A stretch of DNA of 30,735 nt. It comes from Geobacter sp. UBA5735 (lineage in GTDB: Bacteria > Desulfobacterota > Desulfuromonadia > Geobacterales > Geobacteraceae). The notes under the pieces were generated by a model. The model was not told the origin of the DNA and ran no database searches. It worked only from the letters and a program-made list of their open reading frames with translations. Below, piece after piece: positions 22,663-30,678 of the stretch; position 1 is the stretch's first letter, and every line of letters begins with the position of its first letter. The DNA lies in contig DIFZ01000051.1 in assembly GCA_002419385.1 (NCBI GenBank), positions 1-30,735 on the forward strand. Direction: 5' to 3'. The position numbers were made by a program, and so were the translations under genes.

Positions 22663-24018
22663 ATGACGACCAAGATTCTGCTGCCTGAAGATCAGATACC
22701 GAAACAGTGGTACAACATCATCCCCGACATGCCGGGCCCCCTGGCGCCGGTCATCAGTCCCCAGACCCTGCAGCCGGTGAAGCCTGAGGACCTGCTCCCC
22801 ATCTTTCCCATGGCCCTGATCGAGCAGGAAGTATCCCAGCAGCGCTGGATAGATATTCCCGACGAGGTTCGGGACATCTACCGCCTGTGGCGGCCTTCTC
22901 CCCTCTACCGTGCTCACCGCCTGGAAAAAGCCCTGGGGACCCCCGCCCGTATTTTTTACAAGCACGAAGGGGTTTCCCCCGCAGGCTCCCACAAGCCGAA
23001 CACTGCCATTCCCCAGGCATGGTACAACAAGCAGGCCGGGATCCGGCGGCTGGCCACCGAGACCGGAGCCGGGCAATGGGGTAGTTCACTCGCCCTTGCC
23101 TGCAATTTCTTTGGGATGGAATGCACCGTTTACATGGTGAAGGTTTCCTGTACGCAGAAGCCGTACCGCAAGAGCATGATGCAGCTTTGGGGTGCACGGG
23201 TGATACCGTCTCCGTCCGAGTTCACCAATGCGGGGCGGTCAATACTCGCCCACGATCCGGATAACCTGGGGAGCCTCGGGATCGCGATTTCCGAGGCGGT
23301 TGAGGATGCTGCAACACATGAAGACACGAATTATTCCCTGGGCAGCGTTTTGAATCATGTTTGCCTGCACCAGACCGTCATCGGACAGGAGGCCAGGGCG
23401 CAGATGGAGATTGCCGGGTATTATCCGGACGTGGTCATTGCCTGCTGTGGCGGCGGGTCCAATTTTGCCGGCCTTTCCTTTCCCTTCATCGCCGACCGGG
23501 CGGCAGGAAGGAACGTCCGCTGCGTGGCCGTGGAGCCCACTTCCTGCCCGACGCTCACCAAGGGGGTCTACGCCTTCGATTACGGTGATACGGCGAAAAT
23601 GGGTCCGATTGCCATGATGTACACGCTCGGCCATGACTTCATGCCGCCGGGCATCCATGCCGGAGGGCTGCGCTATCACGGAGAATCGCCCCTCGTTTCC
23701 CAACTCCTGCATGCGGGACAGATCGAGGCGAAGGCATACAGCCAGAACGCCTGTTTCGAAGGCGCCATGCTCTTCGCCCAGAGCGAGGGGATTGTACCTG
23801 CGCCCGAGTCCTCACACGCAATCCGTGCCGCTATCGATGAAGCAGTGCTGGCAAAGGAAGAGGGGAAGGAAAAGACCATCCTGTTCGGCCTTTCGGGTCA
23901 CGGGCAACTGGACATGGGCGCCTATGACAGCTATCTGTCCGGTGCCCTGGAAGACTACGAGTACCCGGAGGATAAGATCCGGGAAGCGCTCGAGCGTCTG
24001 CCGAAAGTTTCACTGTAA
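22663..24018 (+). CDS. trpB2: TrpB2-type tryptophan synthase beta chain
   Basis: A 451-residue PLP enzyme of the TrpB2 (TrpB-like) branch. It has the long N-terminal extension (PKQWYNIIPDMPGPLAPVIS), RPSPLYRAHRLEKALGTPA, the PLP lysine K111 in SPAGSHKPNTA, TETGAGQWGSSLALAC, CCGGGSNFAGL for the PLP phosphate, and the TrpB2-typical HAGGLRYHGESPLVS. TrpB2 proteins use L-serine and indole and generally do not form the classical complex with TrpA. AGGAGG six bases before the ATG at 22663 fixes the start, rather than an ATG 15 bases earlier. It lies between trpC and trpF, so it is clearly part of the trp operon. Confidence 0.93.
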   Translation: MTTKILLPEDQIPKQWYNIIPDMPGPLAPVISPQTLQPVKPEDLLPIFPMALIEQEVSQQRWIDIPDEVRDIYRLWRPSPLYRAHRLEKALGTPARIFYKHEGVSPAGSHKPNTAIPQAWYNKQAGIRRLATETGAGQWGSSLALACNFFGMECTVYMVKVSCTQKPYRKSMMQLWGARVIPSPSEFTNAGRSILAHDPDNLGSLGIAISEAVEDAATHEDTNYSLGSVLNHVCLHQTVIGQEARAQMEIAGYYPDVVIACCGGGSNFAGLSFPFIADRAAGRNVRCVAVEPTSCPTLTKGVYAFDYGDTAKMGPIAMMYTLGHDFMPPGIHAGGLRYHGESPLVSQLLHAGQIEAKAYSQNACFEGAMLFAQSEGIVPAPESSHAIRAAIDEAVLAKEEGKEKTILFGLSGHGQLDMGAYDSYLSGALEDYEYPEDKIREALERLPKVSL

Positions 24019-24022
24019 GACT

Positions 24023-24126
24023 GAAATCCCCGTCGGTCCTCCTTTGGCAAAGGGGGAAGACCGTTCGCTCTTTGTGGGTTCTCTGATTCCCCCCTTTATG
24101 AAAGGGGGGGCAGGGGGGGATTTGAA
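24023..24126. repeat. palindromic element with CCCCCCTTT/AAAGGGGGG hairpin
   Basis: Outer ends GAAATCCCC and GGGGGATTTG are complementary. Inside, a stem CCCCCCTTT (24089-24097) pairs with AAAGGGGGG (24101-24109), and a smaller CCTTTG/CAAAGG hairpin lies at about 24041-24053. It fills the gap before trpF and resembles dispersed intergenic repeats of many bacteria. Confidence 0.65.
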
Positions 24127-24146
24127 ACGGAAAAAGGGTGCCGGTC

Positions 24147-24758
24147 ATGGTCAAAGTGAAGATCTGCGGAATCACCAACGAGGATGATGCGCTGCAGGCA
24201 GTGGACGCAGGCGCCGACGCTCTGGGGTTCGTGTTCTACAACCTGTCGCCCCGTTGCCTTACCTTTGAAGCTGCGGAGAAAATCATTCGCAAGCTGCCGC
24301 CGTTCGTTGCGACTGTCGGGGTCTTCGTCAACAATCCCGCAACGTTCATTGCCAGTGCAGTGGAGCGCTGCGGTATCGGGATCGTCCAGCTGCACGGCGA
24401 TGAGACGCCCGGCTTCTGCTCCGGTCTCCGGCACAAGGTGGTAAAGGCATTTCGTGTCCGGGACATAACCAGCCTGGATGCAATTCAGACCTATTCCGTA
24501 TCCGGCTATCTCCTCGATGCCTATGTGCCCGGGACATACGGGGGGACTGGCCTGACCTTCAACTGGGAAACCGCACGGATAGCCAAGCAGTATGGCACCG
24601 TAATCCTGGCCGGAGGCCTGAACCCGTCGAATGTCCAGAGGGCGGTGGCGGCTGTCGATCCCTATGGGATCGATGTTTCCAGCGGTGTCGAGTCGGCGCC
24701 GGGGAAGAAGGACCACGCCAAGGTCGCGGAGCTGATACGGCGCGCGAAAAGTCTGTGA
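24147..24758 (+). CDS. trpF: phosphoribosylanthranilate isomerase
   Basis: A 203-residue TIM-barrel isomerase. VKICGIT carries the catalytic Cys and LLDAYVPGTYGGTG the catalytic Asp. GADALGFVFYNLSPR, VGVFVN, VQLHGDE, LAGGLNPSNV and GIDVSSGVESAPGKKD complete the family pattern. I prefer the ATG at 24147, with AGGG eight bases upstream, over a GTG at 24138 that would overlap that site. It precedes trpB by 28 bases. Confidence 0.96.
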   Translation: MVKVKICGITNEDDALQAVDAGADALGFVFYNLSPRCLTFEAAEKIIRKLPPFVATVGVFVNNPATFIASAVERCGIGIVQLHGDETPGFCSGLRHKVVKAFRVRDITSLDAIQTYSVSGYLLDAYVPGTYGGTGLTFNWETARIAKQYGTVILAGGLNPSNVQRAVAAVDPYGIDVSSGVESAPGKKDHAKVAELIRRAKSL

Positions 24759-24786
24759 ACACGTGATGTGAAACAGGGGAGGCTCG

Positions 24787-25977
24787 ATGAAATTACCAGA
24801 TAAGTCAGGCCACTTCGGCTGTTTCGGCGGCAGGTTCGTCCCCGAGACACTCATGCCGGTCCTGCTGGAACTGGAAAAGGCATACACGGCAGTTAAGAAC
24901 GACCGCGACTTTAAAGAGGAATTCAACTACTACCTCATGCAGTACGTGGGTCGCCCCAATCCGCTCTATTTCGCCGAGAAACTGACAAAGAAGCTGGGTG
25001 GGGCGAAAATCTACCTGAAACGGGAAGACCTGAACCACACCGGGGCGCACAAGATCAACAACACCATCGGCCAGGGCCTCCTGGCGAGACGGATGGGCAA
25101 GAAGCGGGTCATTGCCGAAACCGGCGCCGGACAGCACGGTGTCGCGACGGCGACTATAGCGGCCCTGTTCGGCATGGAGTGCGAGGTCTTCATGGGGGAG
25201 GAGGATATCCGCCGCCAGTCCCTCAACGTGTTCCGCATGAAGCTCCTGGGAGCGAAGGTGACGCCCGTCTCTTCAGGAACCGCGACCCTCAAGGACGCCA
25301 TGAACGAGGCGATCCGCAACTGGGTCACCTACGTCAGAGACACCTTCTACGTCATCGGCACAACTGCCGGACCCCATCCCTATCCCATGATGGTGCGCGA
25401 TTTCCAGTCGGTCATCGGCCGCGAAGCAAAGTTGCAGCATGATCGCGTCGAGGGTCGACTGCCCGATTACCTGGTTGCCGCGGTCGGCGGGGGCAGCAAT
25501 GCGATGGGGCTTTTCCATCCCTTCCTTGATGAACCGGATGTGCGGATGATCGGTGTCGAGGCAGCCGGTTTCGGGATCCAAACCGGAAAGCACGCTGCCC
25601 CGCTCTGTGCAGGACGCGTCGGCGTGCTCCACGGCAACAAGACCTACCTGCTCCAGGATGACAACGGCCAGATCGCCTTCGCCCATTCCATTTCCGCCGG
25701 CCTCGATTACCCGGGCGTCGGTCCCGAGCATGCCTGGCTCAAGGACACGGGACGCGCCGAATATGCCTCCATCACCGACGAAGAAGCCATGGAAGGGTTC
25801 CGTATCCTGACTCAGGAGGAGGGCATTCTTCCTGCACTGGAATCGGCACACGCCATTGCCCATGTGCTGAAGCTGGCGCCGACCCTGTCGTCGGACAAGA
25901 CCATAATTGTCTGCCTTTCCGGGCGGGGGGACAAGGACATTCATACCGTGGCCGAGTATATGGGGGTCAGCCTGTAG
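24787..25977 (+). CDS. trpB: tryptophan synthase beta chain (classical TrpB)
   Basis: A 396-residue TrpB of the classical (TrpB1) type: GCFGGRFVPETLMPVLLELE at the N-terminus, RPNPLYFAEKL, the PLP lysine K89 in NHTGAHKINN, IAETGAGQHGVATA with the catalytic Glu, AVGGGSNAMGLF, and CLSGRGDKDIHTV. It condenses indole with serine and normally works in an alpha2-beta2 complex with TrpA. GGGAGG precedes the ATG. No trpA follows: the next feature is a palindromic element and a convergent gene. TrpA must be encoded elsewhere if the complex exists. Confidence 0.97.
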   Translation: MKLPDKSGHFGCFGGRFVPETLMPVLLELEKAYTAVKNDRDFKEEFNYYLMQYVGRPNPLYFAEKLTKKLGGAKIYLKREDLNHTGAHKINNTIGQGLLARRMGKKRVIAETGAGQHGVATATIAALFGMECEVFMGEEDIRRQSLNVFRMKLLGAKVTPVSSGTATLKDAMNEAIRNWVTYVRDTFYVIGTTAGPHPYPMMVRDFQSVIGREAKLQHDRVEGRLPDYLVAAVGGGSNAMGLFHPFLDEPDVRMIGVEAAGFGIQTGKHAAPLCAGRVGVLHGNKTYLLQDDNGQIAFAHSISAGLDYPGVGPEHAWLKDTGRAEYASITDEEAMEGFRILTQEEGILPALESAHAIAHVLKLAPTLSSDKTIIVCLSGRGDKDIHTVAEYMGVSL

Positions 25978-26071
25978 GGGCGAAGCATTCAAGTTATTCG
26001 TGAATGCTTCGCCCGATTCGGATTGCCGCAACACCCGGGCGAAACAGGCAAATCATTTGTTTCGCCCCTAC
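25974..26071. repeat. GTAGGGGCGAA double-hairpin element between trpB and the SPFH gene
   Basis: Outer arms GTAGGGGCGAA (25974-25984) and TTCGCCCCTAC (26061-26071) are exact complements. Inside are two stems: GGGCGAAGCATTC with GAATGCTTCGCCC (ending 26014), and GGGCGAAACA (26037-26046) with TGTTTCGCCC (26058-26067). The trpB stop codon lies in the left arm. A T5 run just after the right arm means it may also terminate trpB transcription. Confidence 0.8.
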
Positions 26072-26089
26072 GCCTTTTTCCCTCCCGCC

Positions 26090-26947
26090 TCAATCCCTGT
26101 CCAGGTTCTTCACATCGATGAAGGGGATCGTTCCGGCCGTGACCTTGGGCATGTGTCCGTCCCACTTTTCAATAGCTTTCAGCGACGCCTCGATCTGGCG
26201 CAGTTTCACCAGGGCCGGCGTGACGTTTTCCTTCTGCAGCCGCAGCGCCTCGGCTTCGGCCTTTGCCTGGGTCACCTTCTGCTCGGCCTCGATCTTGATC
26301 CGCTCCAGGTCCCGCTGGGCCTTGAATGCCAGCTGCTCCGCGGTCTGTTTCTGCTCGATGGCCTGGGAGAACTGGTCGGAGAACTTGAAGTTGACGATGG
26401 AGAAATCGTCGACGATGATATTGTAGGCCGCGAGCCGCTGCTTGAGCATCTCGCGGATCTCCGAGCGGACCTTTTCGCGTTGGGTGATGACTTCCACGGC
26501 GGTATACTTGGCCGTTACCGCCTTGACCACCTCCTGTACCGCGGGATCGATGATCCGCTCCTTGAAGTCGGCGCCCAGCTTCTGGTAGATCACGTTTACT
26601 TTTTCCGGAAGGATGTGAAAATTCAGCGCGATGGTGGAGAATGTCTCCTGCAGGTCCTTGGATGCCGCTTCCGCATCGGTCTGGGATTTCTGCACCTTTA
26701 CATCCATCTTGATGATCCGCTGCATAATGGGCACCCGGAGGTGCAAGCCCTCGCCGAGGACATTTGGGGAAACCGCCCCGAAGTTGAGCACCACTCCCCG
26801 CTCGCCCGCACCGATGATGACGAACGGGTTCAGGAACAGGAAGAAAATGAGCAGGCCAAACAGGATCCCGACTATTCTTGGCACAATCCTCCGCAGCTTC
26901 GATTTCACACCCTCCGCCTTATCAAGTGTCACACTATCCAATGCCAT
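26090..26947 (-). CDS. SPFH/prohibitin family membrane protein
   Basis: A 285-residue protein with one N-terminal membrane helix (about 25-43, IVGILFGLLIFFLFLNPFVI) and an SPFH domain (GERGVVLNFGAVSPNVLGEGLHLRVPIMQRI ... VEVITQREKVRSEI). A long charged coiled-coil segment follows (about 190-255, QKQTAEQLAFKAQRDLERIK and onward). This is the layout of prohibitin/HflC-like scaffolds, which form large rings on the membrane and often hold the FtsH protease. The usual HflK partner and ftsH are not next to it, so I leave the gene symbol empty. AAGGAGG eight bases upstream supports the ATG. It is convergent with trpB and apparently a single gene. Confidence 0.9.
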   Translation of the reverse strand: MALDSVTLDKAEGVKSKLRRIVPRIVGILFGLLIFFLFLNPFVIIGAGERGVVLNFGAVSPNVLGEGLHLRVPIMQRIIKMDVKVQKSQTDAEAASKDLQETFSTIALNFHILPEKVNVIYQKLGADFKERIIDPAVQEVVKAVTAKYTAVEVITQREKVRSEIREMLKQRLAAYNIIVDDFSIVNFKFSDQFSQAIEQKQTAEQLAFKAQRDLERIKIEAEQKVTQAKAEAEALRLQKENVTPALVKLRQIEASLKAIEKWDGHMPKVTAGTIPFIDVKNLDRD

Positions 26948-27213
26948 TGCTTTTCCTCCTTGAAGGGATATTTCCGGTTTCCCTGCCGGCAGCAGTCGGG
27001 CAGGAATTATACAGTAGTATTATCCAGAGGCATACCAAGCGGAACTTCGAGACTGCTTATGAGTATACAGGATTTTCCAAATGAAGCTCGCCATAAGCGC
27101 TGGTGTGCTATGCTTAGCCATAGGTGCTGGTTGGAACGGTTTCTGGAGGTTGCCCGGAAAATGCGGTTTTTTGCCGGGGGAATGCCACTTGTGCTTGCGG
27201 AGGTGTAGGGGTC
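26948..27213. other. divergent gap between the SPFH and photolyase genes
   Basis: About 265 bases with an AT-rich centre near 27005-27085, where promoters for both genes should lie. Several TATAAT/TATACT-like hexamers occur on the minus strand (around 27005 and 27064) but none has a good -35 at the right spacing. A short open frame from 27081 has a signal-like start but overlaps the photolyase and looks spurious. Confidence 0.4.
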
Positions 27214-28575
27214 ATGTCGGTGAATCGGAAGAGAATTGTCTTTGCCAGAGACGGAGCGCCATCTGCAGGTCCCGTGGTGTACTGGATGAGTCGCGACCAG
27301 AGGGCTGACGACAACTGGGCGCTGCTCCATGCCCAGGAGCTGGCGCTGGAGCGAAAAGTGCCTCTCGGCGTTGTGTTCTGCCTGCTCCCGGAGTACCTGG
27401 GCGCGACCATGCGTCAGTACGGCTTCATGCTGCGGGGGCTGCAGGGGGTGGCAGGACGGCTTGCGGAGAAGGGCATCCGGTTTTTCCTGCTGCTGGGTGA
27501 ACCGGGAGTGGAAATTCCCCGTTTCATCGGGGAACGGGGTGCTTCCTGCCTGGTTACGGATTTCAATCCCCTGCTGATCAAGCAGAAGTGGGACCGTGAG
27601 GTAGGTGAACGGATAACCGTGCCGTTTCAGGTTGTCGATCCCCATAATATCGTTCCGTGTCACGCCGCTTCTCCGAAACGGGAATTCAGCGCTGCCACAT
27701 TTCGGCCGAAAATCCGCACGGCGCTCCGGGAATTCCTCACTGATTTTGAGCCGCTCCGGGAACATCCCTTCCCCTGGGAAGGTGATGCCCGGTCTGTGGA
27801 CTGGTCGCAACTCCGCAAGGGCCTGCCGGTCGACCGATCGGTCGGTGAGGCCTTCTGGCTGGAGCCGGGGGAGCGGGCCGCGCGCCGTGCCTTGCGCGAC
27901 TTCCTCGAGAACCGGCTTGCCTCCCGCTACCTGACGCGGAATGATCCCCTCGGCAACGGCCAGTCGAACCTCTCCCCCTATTTCCATTTCGGTCAGCTCG
28001 CTCCCCAACGGGCGGCCCTGGCCGCGCAACGGTTCACCGAAAGCCTCCCGGCGCTCGAATCGTTCCTGGAGGAGGTGATCGTGCGGCGGGAGCTCTCGGA
28101 CAACTTCTGCTTCCACACCCCCGACTACGACAGGTGCAGCTGTTTCCCCGCCTGGGCGCGTGAAACGCTTGAACGCCACCGCCATGACCCGCGGGAGTAC
28201 CGCTACCATCGAGAGCAGTTCGAGGAGGCCGCAACCCATGATCCGCTCTGGAACGCCGCCCAGAAAGAGATGGTGCAAACCGGGAAGATGCACGGTTATC
28301 TCAGGATGTACTGGGCGAAAAAGATCCTGGAATGGAGCGGTTCCCCGGAGGAGGCGCTCGAAACGGCACTCTTCCTGAATGACCGCTATGAACTGGATGG
28401 TCGCGACCCCAACGGCTACGCCGGGATCGCCTGGAGCATCGGCGGGGTGCACGACCGGCCCTGGCCGGAGCGCTCCGTCTACGGAAAGATCCGCTCCATG
28501 ACCTTTCAGGGTTGCAGGAAGAAGTTCGACGTGGAGGCTTACATCAGGAAGGTGGGGGGTGCTGAACGGAGCTAA
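27214..28575 (+). CDS. class II CPD photolyase
   Basis: A 453-residue flavoprotein that repairs cyclobutane pyrimidine dimers with light. The N-terminal antenna-like domain begins after a short leader (VVYWMSRDQRADDNWALLHA, a class II hallmark). The FAD-binding C-terminal half has SNLSPYFHFGQLAPQRAAL, RRELSDNFCFHTPDYD and the class II signature WNAAQKEMVQTGKMHGYLRMYWAKKI (split here only by name, at about residues 344-370), followed by DPNGYAGIAWSIGGVHDRPW. I chose the ATG at 27214 from the family's usual N-terminus; the ribosome binding site is weak. It ends four bases inside the convergent receiver gene. Confidence 0.93.
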   Translation: MSVNRKRIVFARDGAPSAGPVVYWMSRDQRADDNWALLHAQELALERKVPLGVVFCLLPEYLGATMRQYGFMLRGLQGVAGRLAEKGIRFFLLLGEPGVEIPRFIGERGASCLVTDFNPLLIKQKWDREVGERITVPFQVVDPHNIVPCHAASPKREFSAATFRPKIRTALREFLTDFEPLREHPFPWEGDARSVDWSQLRKGLPVDRSVGEAFWLEPGERAARRALRDFLENRLASRYLTRNDPLGNGQSNLSPYFHFGQLAPQRAALAAQRFTESLPALESFLEEVIVRRELSDNFCFHTPDYDRCSCFPAWARETLERHRHDPREYRYHREQFEEAATHDPLWNAAQKEMVQTGKMHGYLRMYWAKKILEWSGSPEEALETALFLNDRYELDGRDPNGYAGIAWSIGGVHDRPWPERSVYGKIRSMTFQGCRKKFDVEAYIRKVGGAERS

Positions 28576-29036
28576 GCTCCGGTGTGTTTTCGGGAAGAAG
28601 CGGAAAAACCCAGGACGTTTTCCAGTACGTCGAACAGGTCCCTGAGTATGATCGGCTTGATGATGTTGCGTGTTACGTTCAGCTTTTTCGTTTCTTCGAC
28701 AAATGCCGCATCCTCGTGCGCAGTGATGAAGATGATGGGTATGTCCGGGTCCATTTCCCTGATGGCCTTTGTCATGTGAATCCCGTCCATCAGCGGCATT
28801 CTCGTGTCGGTGATGACCACATCGGGGTGGTGCAGTTTGTACAGTTCGAGGCCTTCTCTGCCGTCACCGGCCTGGTATATGGTCGTATACCGTGTCTGGA
28901 GCAGCCTTTGGACGGTGAGGCGGGTAATTGCCTCATCTTCCACGTAGAGAATCGATGCCCGGTGCTTCTCTCGCTTTCTGTCGCTCTTCAAGGCTGAACC
29001 CTTCACGAGACCTGTGCCTCGGTCGCTTTCCTTCAC
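28572..29036 (-). CDS. single-domain response regulator (CheY-like receiver)
   Basis: A 154-residue protein with one receiver domain at about residues 26-143. The acidic pocket is E33-D34-E35 (ILYVEDEA), the phosphorylated Asp is D77 (VVITDTRMPLMDG), the switch Thr is T105 (FITAHED) and the conserved Lys is K127 (NIIKPI). A basic N-terminal extension of about 25 residues and a short C-terminal tail carry no known output domain. It starts with GTG; AGGA lies about ten bases upstream. No histidine kinase is next to it, so its partner is unknown. It may act through protein interaction, as in phosphorelays. Confidence 0.88.
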   Translation of the reverse strand: MKESDRGTGLVKGSALKSDRKREKHRASILYVEDEAITRLTVQRLLQTRYTTIYQAGDGREGLELYKLHHPDVVITDTRMPLMDGIHMTKAIREMDPDIPIIFITAHEDAAFVEETKKLNVTRNIIKPIILRDLFDVLENVLGFSASSRKHTGA

Positions 29037-29118
29037 TGGTTATGGTTCCTGGCTGGGCGCCGTGTCGCGGTCCGGGGCATGTGGTATGGATTGTTGTTTG
29101 CTGGATGCCACTAGAAAA

Positions 29119-29142
29119 CCATGAATCATGGAATGATGTCAA
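29119..29142 (-). promoter_or_regulatory. possible promoter/operator of the receiver gene
   Basis: TTGACA on the minus strand (29142-29137) is followed by the exact palindrome CCATGAATCATGG (29119-29131) and a poor -10. The palindrome placed between -35 and -10 could be a repressor site. Confidence 0.3.
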
Positions 29143-29193
29143 GATGTCTCTATGGTTTTTCATGCATTTGCCGCACTCAACGGATTTTTCGGA

Positions 29194-30321
29194 TCAGAGG
29201 GTTTTTCGGAACCGGTTCACCGCGAAGGAAAGGATTACGGCTCCGAGCATGAAGAGCGCGATGAACTGGTGCCAGAGGATGGTGATTCCCACTCCCTTGA
29301 GGAAGATCCCGCGGATGATGACAAGGTAGTAGCGGAGAGGGTTGAGAAAGGTGAGCCATTGGACGGGTTCCGGCATGTTCCCGATGGGGAAAGCGAAGCC
29401 GGAAAGGAGCATGGCCGGGAAGATGAAGAAAAAGGCGCTCATCATGGCCTGCTGCTGGGTCCTGCTGACTGTGGAGATCAGGAGGCCGAAGCCGAGGCTG
29501 CTCATGAGGAAGAGCGCCGTGGCGCCGAAGAGGAGGGGAATGCTTCCCCGGATGGGAACATGGAACCAGAAGGCTGCCACCAGGGTGATGATCGCCACGT
29601 CGATGAAGCCGATGATGATGAACGGGACGGTCTTGCCGAGGATGAACTCGCCCCGCCGGATGGGGGTGACGATGATCTGCTCCATGGTGCCGATCTCTTT
29701 TTCCCGTACGACGGCCATGCTGGAAAGCAGCATGGTGATGATAAAAACGATGTTGGCGATGACTGCCGGGACATAGTAGTTCCGGCTTTCCAGGTTTTCG
29801 TTGAACCAGGCGCGGCTCGCCATCGCTACTCCGCCGACCCGGAACGAGGGACCCAGGGTACGGGAAGCCTTTTCCGACATCACGCGGTCGTTGTAACCGG
29901 CTGCTATTCGTGAGGCATAGTTGAGCGCTATCCCTGCTGTGTTGGAATCCGTGCCGTCAAGGATCACCTGCACCGGTGCATCCCGGCCCGAGCGCAGGGC
30001 TTCGCCGAAGCCCCGGTTCATCCGCAGGACAGCTTTGATGTCGCCCCGGTCCATGAGCTCGTTCAACCGCCTTTCCCCGGAGACATGCTCCACAATGCGG
30101 AAATAGCCTGACCCGGCAAACCGGGCTATCAGGTCGCGGCTTTCAGGGCTGTTGTCCAGGGCGTAGACGGCGATGTTCACGTCCCTCACGTCGGTATTGA
30201 CCGCATACCCGAAAACAACTGTCTGGAACACGGGGATGACGAATATGATGAAGCGCATCCTGGGGTCGCGGAGCACTTGGATGAATTCCTTTACCAGCAT
30301 GGCTTTCAGACGTTCGAGCAT
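29194..30321 (-). CDS. ABC-2 type transporter permease
   Basis: A 375-residue membrane protein of the ABC-2 family (YhhJ/YbhS-like). One helix at about 22-40 is followed by a large extracytoplasmic domain (about 45-185). Five further helices lie in the C-terminal half, including VIANIVFIITMLLSSMAVV, VPFIIIGFIDVAIITLVAAF and FFFIFPAMLLSGFAFPI. The REKEIGTMEQIIVTPIRRGEFILGK cytoplasmic loop and the PxxWLTFLNPLRYYLVIIRGI ending are typical. Such permeases work in export of drugs or other compounds with an ATP-binding subunit and often a HlyD-like partner. Those would be expected upstream on the minus strand, but here the 414 bases up to the window edge are gene-free, so the partners are not visible. 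A GGGG stretch precedes the ATG. Confidence 0.92.
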   Translation of the reverse strand: MLERLKAMLVKEFIQVLRDPRMRFIIFVIPVFQTVVFGYAVNTDVRDVNIAVYALDNSPESRDLIARFAGSGYFRIVEHVSGERRLNELMDRGDIKAVLRMNRGFGEALRSGRDAPVQVILDGTDSNTAGIALNYASRIAAGYNDRVMSEKASRTLGPSFRVGGVAMASRAWFNENLESRNYYVPAVIANIVFIITMLLSSMAVVREKEIGTMEQIIVTPIRRGEFILGKTVPFIIIGFIDVAIITLVAAFWFHVPIRGSIPLLFGATALFLMSSLGFGLLISTVSRTQQQAMMSAFFFIFPAMLLSGFAFPIGNMPEPVQWLTFLNPLRYYLVIIRGIFLKGVGITILWHQFIALFMLGAVILSFAVNRFRKTL

Positions 30322-30333
30322 TTTGAAACCCCG

Positions 30334-30513
30334 AATCCAGGAGTCATAATTGAAATGCGGAATCCAGGAGTCAGAATCCAGAATTCAGAATGAAGGCAAA
30401 TGCAAACGTACACAAGTTGCTTATCGACGTTGTTCTTGCTCCTGACCAATGACTCCTGAATAGTGTTGTCAGGTTTTCCGCCTTTATTCTGGATTCTGAC
30501 TCCTGGATACTGA
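30334..30513. repeat. heptad-periodic palindrome upstream of the permease gene
   Basis: Perfect 23-base arms: 30362-30384 (ATCCAGGAGTCAGAATCC and on) pairs with 30486-30508. Both arms read in 7-base steps: AATCCAG GAGTCAG AATCCAG AATTCAG on the left, ATTCTGG ATTCTGA CTCCTGG ATACTGA on the right. A further partial copy begins at 30334 (AATCCAG GAGTCAT) and an inner one at 30439 (CTCCTGA CCAATGA CTCCTGA). Confidence 0.85.
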
Positions 30514-30666
30514 ATAGTGCTTTTTTTCATTCGATCTTCTTCTTGAACACCTGAATCCGTGACGGTAATTTGTTGACACCTGTGACATGGGGTGTCCTGA
30601 CCCTTTTTCATGGTCAACTCTACAGTTTTTGAAAAAACCGACCCCCAATTACGCCCTACAAGCAGA

Positions 30667-30678
30667 GCTCTTTGACAA
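30667..30678 (+). promoter_or_regulatory. boxA-like antitermination site
   Basis: GCTCTTTGACAA closely resembles the boxA of rRNA operon leaders (GCTCTTTAACAA in E. coli). BoxA sites are bound by NusB/NusE and occur before rRNA genes and in some CRISPR leaders. Neither 16S sequence nor CRISPR repeats are seen before the window ends 57 bases later. Confidence 0.4.

Noticed and set aside
27081..27308. Small plus-strand open frame with a signal-like N-terminus and several Cys
   Set aside because: It lacks a ribosome binding site and more than a third of it overlaps the photolyase in another frame, where it becomes R/S/C-rich.
27007..28452. Minus-strand open frame of 481 residues opposite the photolyase
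   Set aside because: The plus strand encodes a full class II photolyase; the antisense product is low-quality.
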